From: Hydractinia symbiolongicarpus
Taxonomy: Eukaryota; Cnidaria; Hydrozoa; Anthoathecata; Hydractiniidae
Length of the DNA stretch: 64,000 bases
Assembly: GCF_029227915.1 (NCBI RefSeq)
Contig: NC_079879.1
Span: 9,362,001 to 9,426,000 of the forward strand
Reading direction: 5' to 3'
Shown: positions 45,710 through 57,496 of the stretch, piece after piece
Layout of the letters: every line of letters begins with the position of its first letter
Position numbering within the stretch: the stretch's first letter is position 1
Notes under the pieces: model-generated
The model's input: the letters and a program-made list of their open reading frames with translations, nothing else
What the model was told of the DNA's origin: nothing
The model's database searches: none
Made by a program: the position numbers and the translations under genes

Positions 45710-45931
45710 TGAAATAAGATTGTTAACCATATATGTCCTGTTCAAAACACTCTGCTGCAATGCGATGATTAAGAAGTATATTTCGTTATGTTTGAAGTCG
45801 ATACGCAACATAATTTGGTTATTTAAAAAGAATAAACAAAATGAATGCATAGAACTGTTTTCTCTATGGAACGGAGACAATTTAATCGATACAGAAGTAC
45901 ACGTTAACTTCCTATCACAGATTCATCTAAT

Positions 45932-46002
45932 GAAATGACCAGGACTCGAGCCTGGGTTATTGCGGCCACAACGCAACGTACCAACCACTATACGATCACG
46001 GT
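45932..46002 (-). pseudogene. tRNA-His(GTG), BA class
   Basis: BA acceptor; A59G, T54C, A26G, A21G, G1A. Confidence 0.77.
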
Positions 46003-46227
46003 TCATATGAGATTGTTAACCATATATGTCTTGTTCAAAACACACTGCTGCAATGCGATGATTAAGAAGTAAATTTCGTTATGTCTGAAGTCGATGCACA
46101 ACATCATTCAGTTATATAAAGAAAATAAACAAAATAAATGCATCAGGAGCTGTTCATCCAAGCGAACGGGGTCAATTTAATCGATACAGAAATATATATT
46201 CACTTTCCTATCACTGATTCTTGTAAT

Positions 46228-46298
46228 GCCGTGACCAGGATTCGAACCTGGGTTATTGCGGCCACAACGCAATGTACTAACCACTATACGATCACGGC
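46228..46298 (-). tRNA. tRNA-His: tRNA-His(GTG)
   Basis: Consensus at all 71 positions. The spacer to its left is a class 4/class 2 recombinant. Confidence 0.92.
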
Positions 46299-46520
46299 TG
46301 ATATAAGATTGTTAACCATATATGTCTTGTTCAAAACACTCTGCTGCAATGCGATGATTAAGAAGTATATTTCGTTATGTTTGAAGTCGATACACAACAT
46401 AATTCGGTTATTTAAAAAGAATAAACAAAATGAATGCATGGGACTGTTTTCTGTATCGAACGGAGACAATTTAATCGATACAGAAGTACACGTTAACTTC
46501 CTATCACTGATTCTACTAAT

Positions 46521-46591
46521 GAAATGACCAGGATTCGAACCTGGGTTATTGCGGCCACAACGCAATGTACTAACCACTATGCGATCACAAC
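46521..46591 (-). pseudogene. tRNA-His(GTG), BA class
   Basis: BA acceptor plus C3T and C2T on the 5' strand; T11C. Confidence 0.78.
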
Positions 46592-46811
46592 TTATGTGAG
46601 ATTGGCTATATATGCCTTGTTCAAAACACTCTGCTGCAAGGCGATGATTAAGACGTATATTACGTTATGTTTGAAGCCGATACACAACATAATTCGGTGA
46701 TATAAAGAAAATAAACAAAGTGAATTCATAGGACTGTTTTGTCTAGCGAACAGAGACATTTTAATCGATACAGAAATATATGTTTACTTTCCTATCACTG
46801 ATTCTTGTAAT

Positions 46812-46882
46812 GCCGTGACCAGGATTCGAACCTGGGTTATTGCGGCCACAACGCAATGTACTAACCACTATACGATCACGGC
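46812..46882 (-). tRNA. tRNA-His: tRNA-His(GTG)
   Basis: Consensus at all 71 positions. Confidence 0.92.
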
Positions 46883-46927
46883 TGATCTAAGTTTGTTAAC
46901 TATATATGTCTTGTTCAAAACACTCTG

Positions 46928-46942
46928 CTATACGATCACGGT
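46928..46942 (-). pseudogene. 15-bp 5' remnant of a tRNA-His copy
   Basis: A spacer broken after CACTCTG continues straight into the last 15 bp of a tRNA (CTATACGATCACGGT) and its 5' flank. The rest of one unit is deleted. Confidence 0.8.
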
Positions 46943-47165
46943 TCATATGAGATTTTTAACCATATATGTCTTGTTCAAAACACTCTGCTGCAATGCGATG
47001 ATTAAGAAGTAAATTTCCTTATGTCTGAAGTCGATACACAACATCATTCAGTTATATAAAGAAAATAAACAAAATAAATGCATAGGACTGTTTTCTCTTG
47101 CGAACGGAGACAATTTAATTGATACAGAAGTACATGTTCACTATCCTATCACTGAATCTTGTAAT

Positions 47166-47236
47166 GCCGTGACCAGGATTCGAACATGGGTTTTTGCGGC
47201 CACAACGCAATGTACAAATCACTATACGACCACGGC
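47166..47236 (-). pseudogene. tRNA-His(GTG), diverged set
   Basis: G52T, T44A, A21T, G19A, A7G. Confidence 0.72.
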
Positions 47237-47461
47237 TGATGTGAGATTGTTATCTGTATATGTCTTGTTCAAAGCACTGAGCTGCAATGCGTTGATTAAG
47301 AAATGTATTACGTTATGTTTGAAGTCGATACACAACATAATTCGGTGTAATAGAGAAAACAAGCAAAATTAAAGCATCAGGAGCAGTTCATCCAAGCGAA
47401 CGGGGTCAATTTAATCGATACAGAAATATATGTTCACTTTCCTATCACTGATTCTTGTAAT

Positions 47462-47532
47462 GCCGTGACCAGGATTCGAACCTGGGTTATTGCGGCCACA
47501 ACGCAATGTACTAACCACTATACGATCACGGC
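47462..47532 (-). tRNA. tRNA-His: tRNA-His(GTG)
   Basis: Consensus at all 71 positions. Confidence 0.92.
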
Positions 47533-47751
47533 TTATGTGAGATTGACTATACATGCCTTGTTCAAAACACTCTGCTGCAAGGCGATGATTAAGAAGTATA
47601 TTACGTTATGTTTGAACCTGATACACAACATAATTCGGTGATATAAAGAAAATAACAAAATGAATTCATAGGACTGTTTTCTCTAGCGAACGGAGATATT
47701 TTATTCGATACAGAAATATATGTTCACTTTCCTATCACTGATTCTTGTAAT

Positions 47752-47822
47752 GCCGTGGCCAGGATTCGAACCTAGGTTATTGCGGCCACAACGCAATGTA
47801 CTAACCACTATACGATCACGGC
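47752..47822 (-). tRNA. tRNA-His(GTG), T66C C50T
   Basis: T66C mismatches A7; C50T makes a wobble with G64. Confidence 0.72.
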
Positions 47823-48045
47823 TGATATAAGTTTGTTAACCATATATGTCTTGTTCAAAACACTCTGCTGCAATGCGATGATTAAGAAGTAAATTTCCTT
47901 ATGTCTGAAGTCGATACACAACATCATTCGGTTATATAAAGAAAATAAACAAAATAAATGCATAGGACTGTTTTCTCTTGCGAACGGAGACAATTTAATT
48001 GATACAGAAGTACATGTTCACTATCCTATTACTGAATCTTGTAAT

Positions 48046-48116
48046 GCCGTGACCAGGATTCGAACATGGGTTTTTGCGGCCACAACGCAATGTACAAATC
48101 ACTATACGACCACGGC
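48046..48116 (-). pseudogene. tRNA-His(GTG), diverged set
   Basis: G52T, T44A, A21T, G19A, A7G. Confidence 0.72.
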
Positions 48117-48341
48117 TGATGTGAGATTGTTATCTGTATATGTCTTGTTCAAAGCACTGAGCTGCAATGCGTTGATTAAGAAATGTATTACGTTATGTTT
48201 GAAGTCGATACACAACATAATTCGGTGTAATAGAGAAAACAAGCAAAATTAAAGCATCAGGAGCAGTTCATCCAAGCGAACGGGGTCAATTTAATCGATA
48301 CAGAAATATATGTTCACTTTCCTATCACTGATTCTTGTAAT

Positions 48342-48412
48342 GCCGTGACCAGGATTCGAACCTGGGTTATTGCGGCCACAACGCAATGTACTAACCACTA
48401 TACGATCACGGC
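48342..48412 (-). tRNA. tRNA-His: tRNA-His(GTG)
   Basis: Consensus at all 71 positions. Confidence 0.92.
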
Positions 48413-48634
48413 TGATATAAGTTTGTTAACTATATATGTCTTGTTCAAAACACTCTGCTGCAATGCGATGATTAAGAAGTATATTTCGTTATGTTTGAAG
48501 TCGATACACAACATAATTCGGTTATTTAAAAAGAATAAACAAAATGAATGCATGGGACTGTTTTCTCTATCGAACGGAGACAATTTAATCGATACAGAAG
48601 TACACGTTAACTTCCTATCACTGATTCTACTAAT

Positions 48635-48705
48635 GAAATGACCAGGATTCGAACCTGGGTTATTGCGGCCACAACGCAATGTACTAACCACTATGCGATC
48701 ACGGC
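48635..48705 (-). pseudogene. tRNA-His(GTG), BA class
   Basis: BA acceptor; T11C. Confidence 0.8.
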
Positions 48706-48925
48706 TTATGTGAGATTGGCTATATATGCCTTGTTCAAAACACTCTGCTGCAAAGCGATGATTAAGACGTATATTACGTTATGTTTGAAGCCGATACACA
48801 ACATAATTCGGTGATATAAAGAAAATAAACAAAGTGAATTCATAGGACTGTTTTGTCTAGCGAACAGAGACATTTTAATCGATACAGAAATATATGTTTA
48901 CTTTCCTATCACTGATTCTTGTAAT

Positions 48926-48996
48926 GCCGTGACCAGGATTCGAACCTGGGTTATTGCGGCCACAACGCAATGTACTAACCACTATACGATCACGGC
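48926..48996 (-). tRNA. tRNA-His: tRNA-His(GTG)
   Basis: Consensus at all 71 positions. Confidence 0.92.
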
Positions 48997-49218
48997 TGAT
49001 CTAAGTTTGTTAACTATATATGTCTTGTTCAAAACACTCTGCTGCAATGCGATGATTAAGAAGTATATTTCTTTATGTTTGAAGTCGATACACAACATAA
49101 TTCGGTTATTTAAAAAGAAAAAACAAAATGAATGCATAGGACTGTTTTCTCTGGCGAACAGAGATATTTTAATCGATACAGAAATATAGGTTAACTTCCT
49201 ATCACAGATTCTTCTAAT

Positions 49219-49289
49219 GATATGACCAGGACTCGAACCTGGGTTATTGCGGCCACAACGCAACGTACCAACCACTATACGATCACGGT
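49219..49289 (-). pseudogene. tRNA-His(GTG), BA class variant
   Basis: The acceptor 3' strand reads TCATATC; A59G, A26G, A21G, G1A. Confidence 0.77.
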
Positions 49290-49512
49290 TCATATGAGAT
49301 TGTTAACCATATATGTCTTGTTCAAAACACTCTGCTGCAATGCGATGATTAAGAAGTAAATTTCCTTATGTCTGAAGTCGATACACAACATCATTCGGTT
49401 ATATAAAGAAAATAAACAAAATAAATGCATAGGACTGTTTTCTCTTGCGAACGGAGACAATTTAATTGATACAGAAGTACATGTTCACTATCCTATCACT
49501 GAATCTTGTAAT

Positions 49513-49583
49513 GCCGTGACCAGGATTCGAACATGGGTTTTTGCGGCCACAACGCAATGTACAAATCACTATACGACCACGGC
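49513..49583 (-). pseudogene. tRNA-His(GTG), diverged set
   Basis: G52T, T44A, A21T, G19A, A7G. Confidence 0.72.
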
Positions 49584-49808
49584 TGATGTGAGATTGTTAT
49601 CTGTATATGTCTTGTTCAAAGCACTGAGCTGCAATGCGTTGATTAAGAAATGTATTACGTTATGTTTGAAGTCGATACACAACATAATTCGGTGTAATAG
49701 AGAAAACAAGCAAAATTAAAGCATCAGGAGCAGTTCATCCAAGCGAACGGGGTCAATTTAATCGATACAGAAATATATGTTCACTTTCCTATCACTGATT
49801 CTTGTAAT

Positions 49809-49879
49809 GCCGTGACCAGGATTCGAACCTGGGTTATTGCGGCCACAACGCAATGTACTAACCACTATACGATCACGGC
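49809..49879 (-). tRNA. tRNA-His: tRNA-His(GTG)
   Basis: Consensus at all 71 positions. Confidence 0.92.
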
Positions 49880-50098
49880 TTATGTGAGATTGACTATACA
49901 TGCCTTGTTCAAAACACTCTGCTGCAAGGCGATGATTAAGAAGTATATTACGTTATGTTTGAACCCGATACACAACATAATTCGGTGATATAAAGAAAAT
50001 AACAAAATGAATTCATAGGACTGATTTGTCTAGCGAACAGAGACATTTTAATCGATACAGAAATATATGTTTACTTTCCTATCACTGATTCTTGTAAT

Positions 50099-50169
50099 GC
50101 CGTGACCAGGATTCGAACCTGGGTTATTGCGGCCACAACGCAATGTACTAACCACTATACGATCACGGC
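50099..50169 (-). tRNA. tRNA-His: tRNA-His(GTG)
   Basis: Consensus at all 71 positions. Confidence 0.92.
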
Positions 50170-50392
50170 TGATCTAAGTTTGTTAACTATATATGTCTTG
50201 TTCAAAACACTCTGCTGCAATGCGATGATTAAGAAGTATATTTCTTTATGTTTGAAGTCGATACACAACATAATTCGGTTATTTAAAAAGAAAAAACAAA
50301 ATGAATGCGTAGGACTGTTTTCTCTGGCGAACGGAGATATTTCAATCGATACAGAAATATATGTTCACTTTCCTATCACTGATTCTTGTAAT

Positions 50393-50463
50393 GCCGTGAC
50401 CAGGATTCGAACCTGGGTTATTGCGGCCACAACGCAATGTACTAACCACTATACGATCACGGC
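50393..50463 (-). tRNA. tRNA-His: tRNA-His(GTG)
   Basis: Consensus at all 71 positions. Confidence 0.92.
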
Positions 50464-50685
50464 TGATAAAAGTTTGTTAACTATATATGTCTTGTTCAAA
50501 ACACTCTGCTGCAATGCGATGATTAAGAAGTATATTTCGTTATGTTTGAAGTCGATACACAACATAATTCGGTTATTTAAAAAGAATAAACAAAATGAAT
50601 GCATGGGACTGTTTTCTCTATCGAACGGAGACAATTTAATCGATACAGAAGTACACGTTAACTTCCTATCACTGATTCTACTAAT

Positions 50686-50756
50686 GAAATGACTAGGATT
50701 CGAACCTGGGTTATTGCGGCCACAACGCAATGTACTAACCACTATGCGATCACGGC
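50686..50756 (-). pseudogene. tRNA-His(GTG), BA class
   Basis: BA acceptor; G64A, T11C. Confidence 0.79.
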
Positions 50757-50976
50757 TTATGTGAGATTGGCTATATATGCCTTGTTCAAAACACTCTGCT
50801 GCAAGGCGATGATTAAGACGTATATTACGTTATGTTTGAAGCCGATACACAACATAATTCGGTGATATAAAGAAAATAAACAAAGTGAATTCATAGGACT
50901 GTTTTGTCTAGCGAACAGAGACATTTTAATCGATACAGAAATATATGTTTACTTTCCTATCACTGATTCTTGTAAT

Positions 50977-51047
50977 GCCGTGACCAGGATTCGAACCTGG
51001 GTTATTGCGGCCACAACGCAATGTACTAACCACTATACGATCACGGC
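50977..51047 (-). tRNA. tRNA-His: tRNA-His(GTG)
   Basis: Consensus at all 71 positions. Confidence 0.92.
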
Positions 51048-51269
51048 TGATCTAAGTTTGTTAACTATATATGTCTTGTTCAAAACACTCTGCTGCAATG
51101 CGATGATTAAGAAGTATATTTCTTTATGTTTGAAGTCGATACACAACATAATTCGGTTATTTAAAAAGAAAAAACAAAATGAATGCATAGGACTGTTTTC
51201 TCTGGCGAACGGAGATATTTTAATCGATACAGAAATATAGGTTAACTTCCTATCACAGATTCTTCTAAT

Positions 51270-51340
51270 GAAATGACCAGGACTCGAACCTGGGTTATTG
51301 CGGCCACAACTCAACGTACCAACCACTATACGATCACGGT
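51270..51340 (-). pseudogene. tRNA-His(GTG), BA class
   Basis: BA acceptor; A59G, C30A (mismatch with G40), A26G, A21G, G1A. Confidence 0.77.
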
Positions 51341-51562
51341 TCATATGAGATTGTTAACCATATATCTCTTGTTCAAAACACTCTGCTGCAATGCGATGAT
51401 TAAGAAGTATATTTCTTTATGTTTGAAGTCGATACACAACATAATTCGGTTATTTAAAAAGAAAAAACAAAATGAATGCATAGGACTGTTTTCTCTGGCG
51501 AACGGAGATATTTTAATCGATACAGAAATATAGGTTAACTTCCTATCACAGATTCTTCTAAT

Positions 51563-51633
51563 GAAATGACCAGGACTCGAACCTGGGTTATTGCGGCCAC
51601 AACTCAACGTACCAACCACTATACGATCACGGT
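51563..51633 (-). pseudogene. tRNA-His(GTG), BA class
   Basis: Same changes as 51270, one unit away: a fresh single-unit duplication. Confidence 0.77.
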
Positions 51634-51856
51634 TCATATGAGATTGTTAACCATATATCTCTTGTTCAAAACACTCTGCTGCAATGCGATGATTAAGAAG
51701 TAAATTTCCTTATGTCTGAAGTCGATACACAACATCATTCGGTTATATAAAGAAAATAAACAAAATAAATGCATAGGACTGTTTTCTCTTGCGAACGGAG
51801 ACAATTTAATTGATACAGAAGTACATGTTCACTATCCTATCACTGAATCTTGTAAT

Positions 51857-51927
51857 GCCGTGACCAGGATTCGAACATGGGTTTTTGCGGCCACAACGCA
51901 ATGTACAAATCACTATACGACCACGGC
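51857..51927 (-). pseudogene. tRNA-His(GTG), diverged set
   Basis: G52T, T44A, A21T, G19A, A7G. Confidence 0.72.
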
Positions 51928-52152
51928 TGATGTGAGATTGTTATCTGTATATGTCTTGTTCAAAGCACTGAGCTGCAATGCGTTGATTAAGAAATGTATT
52001 ACGTTATGTTTGAAGTCGATACACAACATAATTCGGTGTAATAGAGAAAACAAGCAAAATTAAAGCATCAGGAGCAGTTTATCCAAGCGAACGGGGTCAA
52101 TTTAATCGATACAGAAATATATGTTCACTTTCCTATCACTGATTCTTGTAAT

Positions 52153-52223
52153 GCCGTGACCAGGATTCGAACCTGGGTTATTGCGGCCACAACGCAATGT
52201 ACTAACCACTATACGATCACGGC
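52153..52223 (-). tRNA. tRNA-His: tRNA-His(GTG)
   Basis: Consensus at all 71 positions. Confidence 0.92.
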
Positions 52224-52442
52224 TTATGTGAGATTGACTATACATGCCTTGTTCAAAACACTCTGCTGCAAGGCGATGATTAAGAAGTATATTACGTTAT
52301 GTTTGAACCCGATACACAACATAATTCGGTGATATAAAGAAAATAACAAAATGAATTCATAGGACTGTTTTCTCTAGCGAACGGAGATATTTTATTCGAT
52401 ACAGAAATATATGTTCACTTTCCTATCACTGATTCTTGTAAT

Positions 52443-52513
52443 GCCGTGACCAGGATTCGAACCTGGCTTATTGCGGCCACAACGCAATGTACTAACAACT
52501 ATACGATCACGGC
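52443..52513 (-). tRNA. tRNA-His(GTG), C48G G18T
   Basis: C48G; G18T loses a conserved D-loop and A-box G. Confidence 0.7.
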
Positions 52514-52735
52514 TGATATAAGATTGTTAACCATATATGTCTTGTTCAAAACACTCTGCTGCAATGCGATGATTAAGAAGTATATTTCGTTATGTTTGAA
52601 GTCGATACACAACATAATTCGGTTATTTAAAAAGAATAAACAAAATGAATGCATGGGACTGTTTTCTCTATCGAACGGAGACAATTTAATCGATACAGAA
52701 GTACACGTTAACTTCCTATCACTGATTCTACTAAT

Positions 52736-52806
52736 GAAATGACCAGGATTCGAACCTGGGTTATTGCGGCCACAACGCAATGTACTAACCACTATGTGAT
52801 CACGGC
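52736..52806 (-). pseudogene. tRNA-His(GTG), BA class
   Basis: BA acceptor; T11C and G10A disrupt the D stem. Confidence 0.78.
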
Positions 52807-53026
52807 TTATGTGAGATTGGCTATATATGCCTTGTTCAAAACACTCTGCTGCAAGGCGATGATTAAGACGTATATTACGTTATGTTTGAAGCCGATACAC
52901 AACATAATTCGGTGATATAAAGAAAATAAACAAAGTGAATTCATAGGACTGTTTTGTCTAGCGAACAGAGACATTTTAATCGATACAGAAATATATGTTC
53001 ACTTTCCTATCACTGATTCTTGTAAT

Positions 53027-53097
53027 GCCGTGACCAGGATTCGAACCTGGGTTATTGCGGCCACAACGCAATGTACTAACCACTATACGATCACGGC
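53027..53097 (-). tRNA. tRNA-His: tRNA-His(GTG)
   Basis: Consensus at all 71 positions. Confidence 0.92.
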
Positions 53098-53319
53098 TGA
53101 AATAAGTTTGTTAACTATATATGTCTTGTTCAAAACACTCTGCTGCAATGCGATGATTAAGAAGTATATTTCGTTATGTTTGAAGTCGATACACAACATA
53201 ATTCGGTTATTTAAAAAGAATAAACAAAATGAATGCATGGTACTGTTTTCTCTATGGAACGGAGACAATTTAATCGATACAGAAGTACACGTTAACTTCC
53301 TATCACTGATTCTACTAAT

Positions 53320-53390
53320 GAAATGACCAGGATTCGAACCTGGGTTATTGCGGCCACAACGCAATGTACTAACCACTATGCGATCACGGC
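53320..53390 (-). pseudogene. tRNA-His(GTG), BA class
   Basis: BA acceptor; T11C. Confidence 0.8.
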
Positions 53391-53610
53391 TTATGTGAGA
53401 TTGGCTATATATGCCTTGTTCAAAACACTCTGCTGCAAGGCGATGATTAAGACGTATATTACGTTATGTTTGAAGCCGATACACAACATAATTCCGTGAT
53501 ATAAAGAAAATAAACAAAGTGAATTCATAGGACTGTTTTGTCTAGCGAACAGAGACATTTTAATCGATACAGAAATATATGTTCACTTTCCTATCACTGA
53601 TTCTTGTAAT

Positions 53611-53681
53611 GCCGTGACCAGGATTCGAACCTGGGTTATTGCGGCCACAACGCAATGTACTAACCAATATACGATCACGGC
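53611..53681 (-). tRNA. tRNA-His: tRNA-His(GTG), G15T
   Basis: Only G15T, in the A box. Confidence 0.78.
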
Positions 53682-53903
53682 TGATATAAGTTTGTTAACT
53701 ATATATGTCTTGTTCAAAACACTCTGCTGCAATGCGATGATTAAGAAGTATATTTCGTTATGTTTGAAGTCAATACACAACATAATTCGGTTATTTAAAA
53801 AGAATAAACAAAATGAATGCATGGGACTGTTTTCTCTATCGAACGGAGACAATTTAATCGATACAGAAGTACACGTTAAATTCCTATCACTGATTCTACT
53901 AAT

Positions 53904-53974
53904 GAAATGACCAGGATTCGAACCTGGGTTATTGCGGCCACAACGCAATGTACTAACCACTATACGATCACGGC
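53904..53974 (-). pseudogene. tRNA-His(GTG), BA class
   Basis: BA acceptor; no other change. Confidence 0.8.
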
Positions 53975-54192
53975 TTATGTTAGATTGGATATACATGCCT
54001 TGTTCAAAACACTCTGCTGCAAGGCGATGATTAAGAAGTATATTACGTTATGTTTGAAGCCGATACACAACATAATTCGGTGATATAAAGAAAGTAACAA
54101 AATTAATTCATAGGACTGTTTTCTCTAGCGAACGGAGATATTTTAATCGATACAGAAATATATGTTCACTTTCCTATCACTGATTCTTGCAT

Positions 54193-54262
54193 GCCGTGAC
54201 CAGGATTCGAACCTGGGTTATTACGGCCACAACGCAATGTACTAACCACTATACGATTACGG
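54193..54262 (-). pseudogene. tRNA-His(GTG), D1 class, G6A
   Basis: G1 deleted; G6A mismatches C67; C41T wobble. Confidence 0.7.
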
Positions 54263-54487
54263 TGTAGTGATATTGTTATCTGTATATGTCTTGCTCAAAG
54301 CACTGAGCTGCAATGCGTTGATTAAGAAATGTATTACGTTATGTTTGAAGTCGATACACAACATAATTCCGTGGAATATAGAAAACAAGCAAAATTAAAG
54401 CATCAGGAGCTGTTCATCCAAGCGAACGGGGTCAATTTATTCGATACAGAAATATATGTTCACATTCCTATCACTGATTCTTGTAAT

Positions 54488-54558
54488 GCCGTGACCAGGA
54501 TTCGAACCTGGGTTATTGCGACCATAACGCAATGTACTAACAACTATACGATCACGGC
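54488..54558 (-). tRNA. tRNA-His body with anticodon ATG
   Basis: G34A converts the anticodon to ATG (still His if A34 is unmodified or inosine); C38T; G18T in the D loop. Stems intact. Confidence 0.75.
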
Positions 54559-54780
54559 TGATATAAGAGTGTTAACCATATATGTCTTGTTCAAAACACT
54601 CTGCTGCAATGCGATGATTAAGAAGTATATTTCGTTATGTTTGAAGTCGATACGCAACATAATTCGGTTATTTAAAAAGAATAAACAAAATGAATGCATA
54701 GGACTGTTTTCTCTATGGAACGGAGACAATCTACTCGATACAGAAGTACACGTTAACTTCCTATCACAGATTCTTTTAAT

Positions 54781-54851
54781 GAAATGACCAGGACTCGAAC
54801 CTGGGTTATTGCGGCCACAACGCAACATACTAACCACTATACGATCACGGC
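54781..54851 (-). pseudogene. tRNA-His(GTG), BA class
   Basis: BA acceptor; A59G, A26G, C25T. Confidence 0.78.
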
Positions 54852-55076
54852 TCATATGAGTTTGTTAACCATATATGTCTTGTTCAAAACACTCTGCTGC
54901 AATGCGTTGATTAAGAAATGTATTACGTTATGTTTGAAGTCGATACACAAAATTATTCGGTGTAATAGAGAAAACAAGCAAAATTAAAGCATCAGGAGCT
55001 GTTCATCCAAGCGAACGGGGTCAATTTAATCGATACAGAAATATATGTTCACTTTCCTATCACTGATTCTTGTAAT

Positions 55077-55147
55077 GCCGTGACCAGGATTCGAACCTGG
55101 GTTATTGCGGCCACAACGTAATGTACTAACCACTATACGATCACGGC
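55077..55147 (-). tRNA. tRNA-His: tRNA-His(GTG), G29A
   Basis: G29A mismatches C41 in the anticodon stem. Confidence 0.75.
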
Positions 55148-55369
55148 TGATATAAGATTGTTAACCATATATGTCTTGTTCAAAACACTCTGCTGCAATG
55201 CGATGATTAAGAAGTATATTTCGTTATATTTGAAGTCGATACACTACATAATTCGGTTATTTATAAAAAATAAACAAAATGAATGCATAAGACTGTTTTC
55301 TCTATCGAACGGAGACAATTTAATCGATACAGAAGTACACGTTAACTTCATATCACAGATTCTACTAAT

Positions 55370-55440
55370 GAAATGACCAGGATTCGAACCTGGGTTATTG
55401 CGGCCACATCGCAATGTACTAACCACTATACGATCACGGC
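55370..55440 (-). pseudogene. tRNA-His(GTG), BA class
   Basis: BA acceptor; T32A in the anticodon loop. Confidence 0.79.
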
Positions 55441-55663
55441 TGATATAAGATTGTTAACCATATATGTCTTGTTCAAAACACTCTGCTGCAATGCGATGAT
55501 TAAGAAGTATATTTCGTTATGTTTGAAGTCGATACACAACATAATTCGGTTATTTAAAAAGAAAAAACAAAATGAATGCATAGGACTGTTTTCTCTAGCG
55601 AACGGAGATATTTTAATCGATACAGAAATATAGGTTCACTTTCCTATCACTGATTCTTGTAAT

Positions 55664-55734
55664 GCCGTGACCAGGATTCGAACCTGGATTATTGCGGCCA
55701 CAACGCAATGTACTAACCACTATACGATCACGGC
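55664..55734 (-). tRNA. tRNA-His: tRNA-His(GTG), C48T
   Basis: Only C48T. Confidence 0.83.
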
Positions 55735-55956
55735 TGATATAAGATTGTTAACCATATATGTCTTGTTCAAAACACTCTGCTGCAATGCGATGATTAAGAA
55801 GTATATTTCGTTATGTTTGAAGTCGATACACAACATAATTCGGTTATTTAAAAAGAAAAAACAAAATGAATGCATAGGACTGTTTTCTCTATCGAACGAA
55901 GTCAATTTAATAGATACAGAAGTACACGTTAACTTCCTATCACAGATTCTTCCAAT

Positions 55957-56027
55957 GAAATGTCCAGGATTCGAACCTGGGTTATTGCGGCCACAACGCA
56001 ATGTACTAACCATCATACGATCATGGC
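55957..56027 (-). pseudogene. tRNA-His(GTG), BA class
   Basis: BA acceptor; T66A, G15A, A14G, G4A (A4-U69 can pair). Confidence 0.77.
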
Positions 56028-56252
56028 TGATGTGAGATTGTTATCTATATATGTCTTGTTCAAAACACTGTGCTGCAATGAGTTGATTAAGAAATGTATT
56101 ACGTTATGTTTGAAGTCGATACACAACATAATTCGGTGTAATAGAGAAAACAAGCAAAATTTAAGCATCAGGAGCTGCTCATCCAAGCGAACGGGGTCAA
56201 TTTAATCGATACAGAAATATATGTTCACTTTCCTATCACTGATTCTTGTAAT

Positions 56253-56323
56253 GCCGTGACCAGGATTCGAACCTGGGTTATGGCGGATACAACGCAATGT
56301 ACTAACCACTATACGATCACGGC
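56253..56323 (-). pseudogene. tRNA-His body with anticodon GTA
   Basis: G36A changes the anticodon to GTA (Tyr); G37T; A42C mismatches U28, so this copy is less sound than 23357. Confidence 0.75.
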
Positions 56324-56545
56324 TGATATAAGATTGTTAACCATATATGTCTTGTTCAAATCACTCTGCTGCAATGCGATGATTAAGAAGTATATTTCGT
56401 TATGTTTGAAGTCGATACGCAACATAATTCGATTATTTAAAAAGAATAAACAAAATGAATGCATAGGACTGTTTTCTCTATGGAACGGAGACAATTTAAT
56501 CGATACAGAAGTACACGTTAACTTCCTATCACAGATTCTTCTAAT

Positions 56546-56616
56546 GAAATGACCAGGACTCGAACCTGGGTTATTGCGGCCACAACGCAACGTACTAACC
56601 ACTATACGATCACGGC
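56546..56616 (-). pseudogene. tRNA-His(GTG), BA class
   Basis: BA acceptor; A59G, A26G. Confidence 0.79.
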
Positions 56617-56842
56617 TCATATGAGATTGTTAACCATATATGTCTTGTTCAAAACACTCTGCTGCAATGCGATGATTAAGAAGTAAATTTCGTTATGTTT
56701 GAAGTCGATACACAACATCATTCGGCTATATAAAGAAAATAAACAAAATAAATGCATCAGGAGCTGTTCAGCCAAGCGAACGGGGTCAATTTAATCGATA
56801 CAGAAATATATGTTCACTTTCCTATCACTGATTCCTTGTAAT

Positions 56843-56913
56843 GCCGTGACCAGGATTCGAACCTGGGTTATTGCGGCCACAACGCAATGTACTAACCACT
56901 ATACGATCACGAC
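56843..56913 (-). tRNA. tRNA-His: tRNA-His(GTG), C2T
   Basis: C2T makes a wobble with G71. The spacer to its left is recombinant. Confidence 0.83.
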
Positions 56914-57132
56914 TTATGCGAGATTGACTATACATGCCTTGTTCAAAACACTCTGCTGCAAGGCGATGATTAAGAAGTATATTACGTTATGTTTGAAGCC
57001 GATACACATCATAATTCGGTGATATAAAGAAAATAACAAAATGAATTCATAGGACTGTTTTCTCTAGCGAACGGAGATATTTTAATCGATACAGAAATAT
57101 ATGTTCACTTTCCTATCACTGATTCTTGTAAT

Positions 57133-57203
57133 GCCTTGAACAGGATTCGAACCTGGGTTATTGCGGCCACAACGCAATGTACTAACCACTATACAATCAC
57201 GGC
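57133..57203 (-). pseudogene. tRNA-His(GTG), acceptor and T-stem changes
   Basis: C69A mismatches G4; G65T mismatches C49; C9T. Confidence 0.72.
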
Positions 57204-57425
57204 TGATATAAGATTGTTAACAATATATGTCTTGTTCAAAACACTCTGCTGCAATGCGATGATTAAGAAGTATATTTCGTTATGTTTGAAGTCGATACGC
57301 AACATAATTCGGTTATTTAAAAAGAATAAACAAAATGAATGCATAGGACTGTTTTCTCTATGGAACGGAGACAATTTAATTGATACAGAAGTACACGTTA
57401 ACTTCCTATCACAGATTCTTCTAAT

Positions 57426-57496
57426 GAAATGACCAGGACTCGAACCTGGGTTATTGCGGTCACAACGCAATGTACTAACCACTATACGATCACGGC
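57426..57496 (-). pseudogene. tRNA-His(GTG), BA class
   Basis: BA acceptor; A59G, G37A. Confidence 0.79.

Noticed and set aside
46521-46591. Compensatory repair of the BA acceptor by C2T and C3T
   Set aside because: The changes give U2xU71 and U3xU70, which still do not pair.
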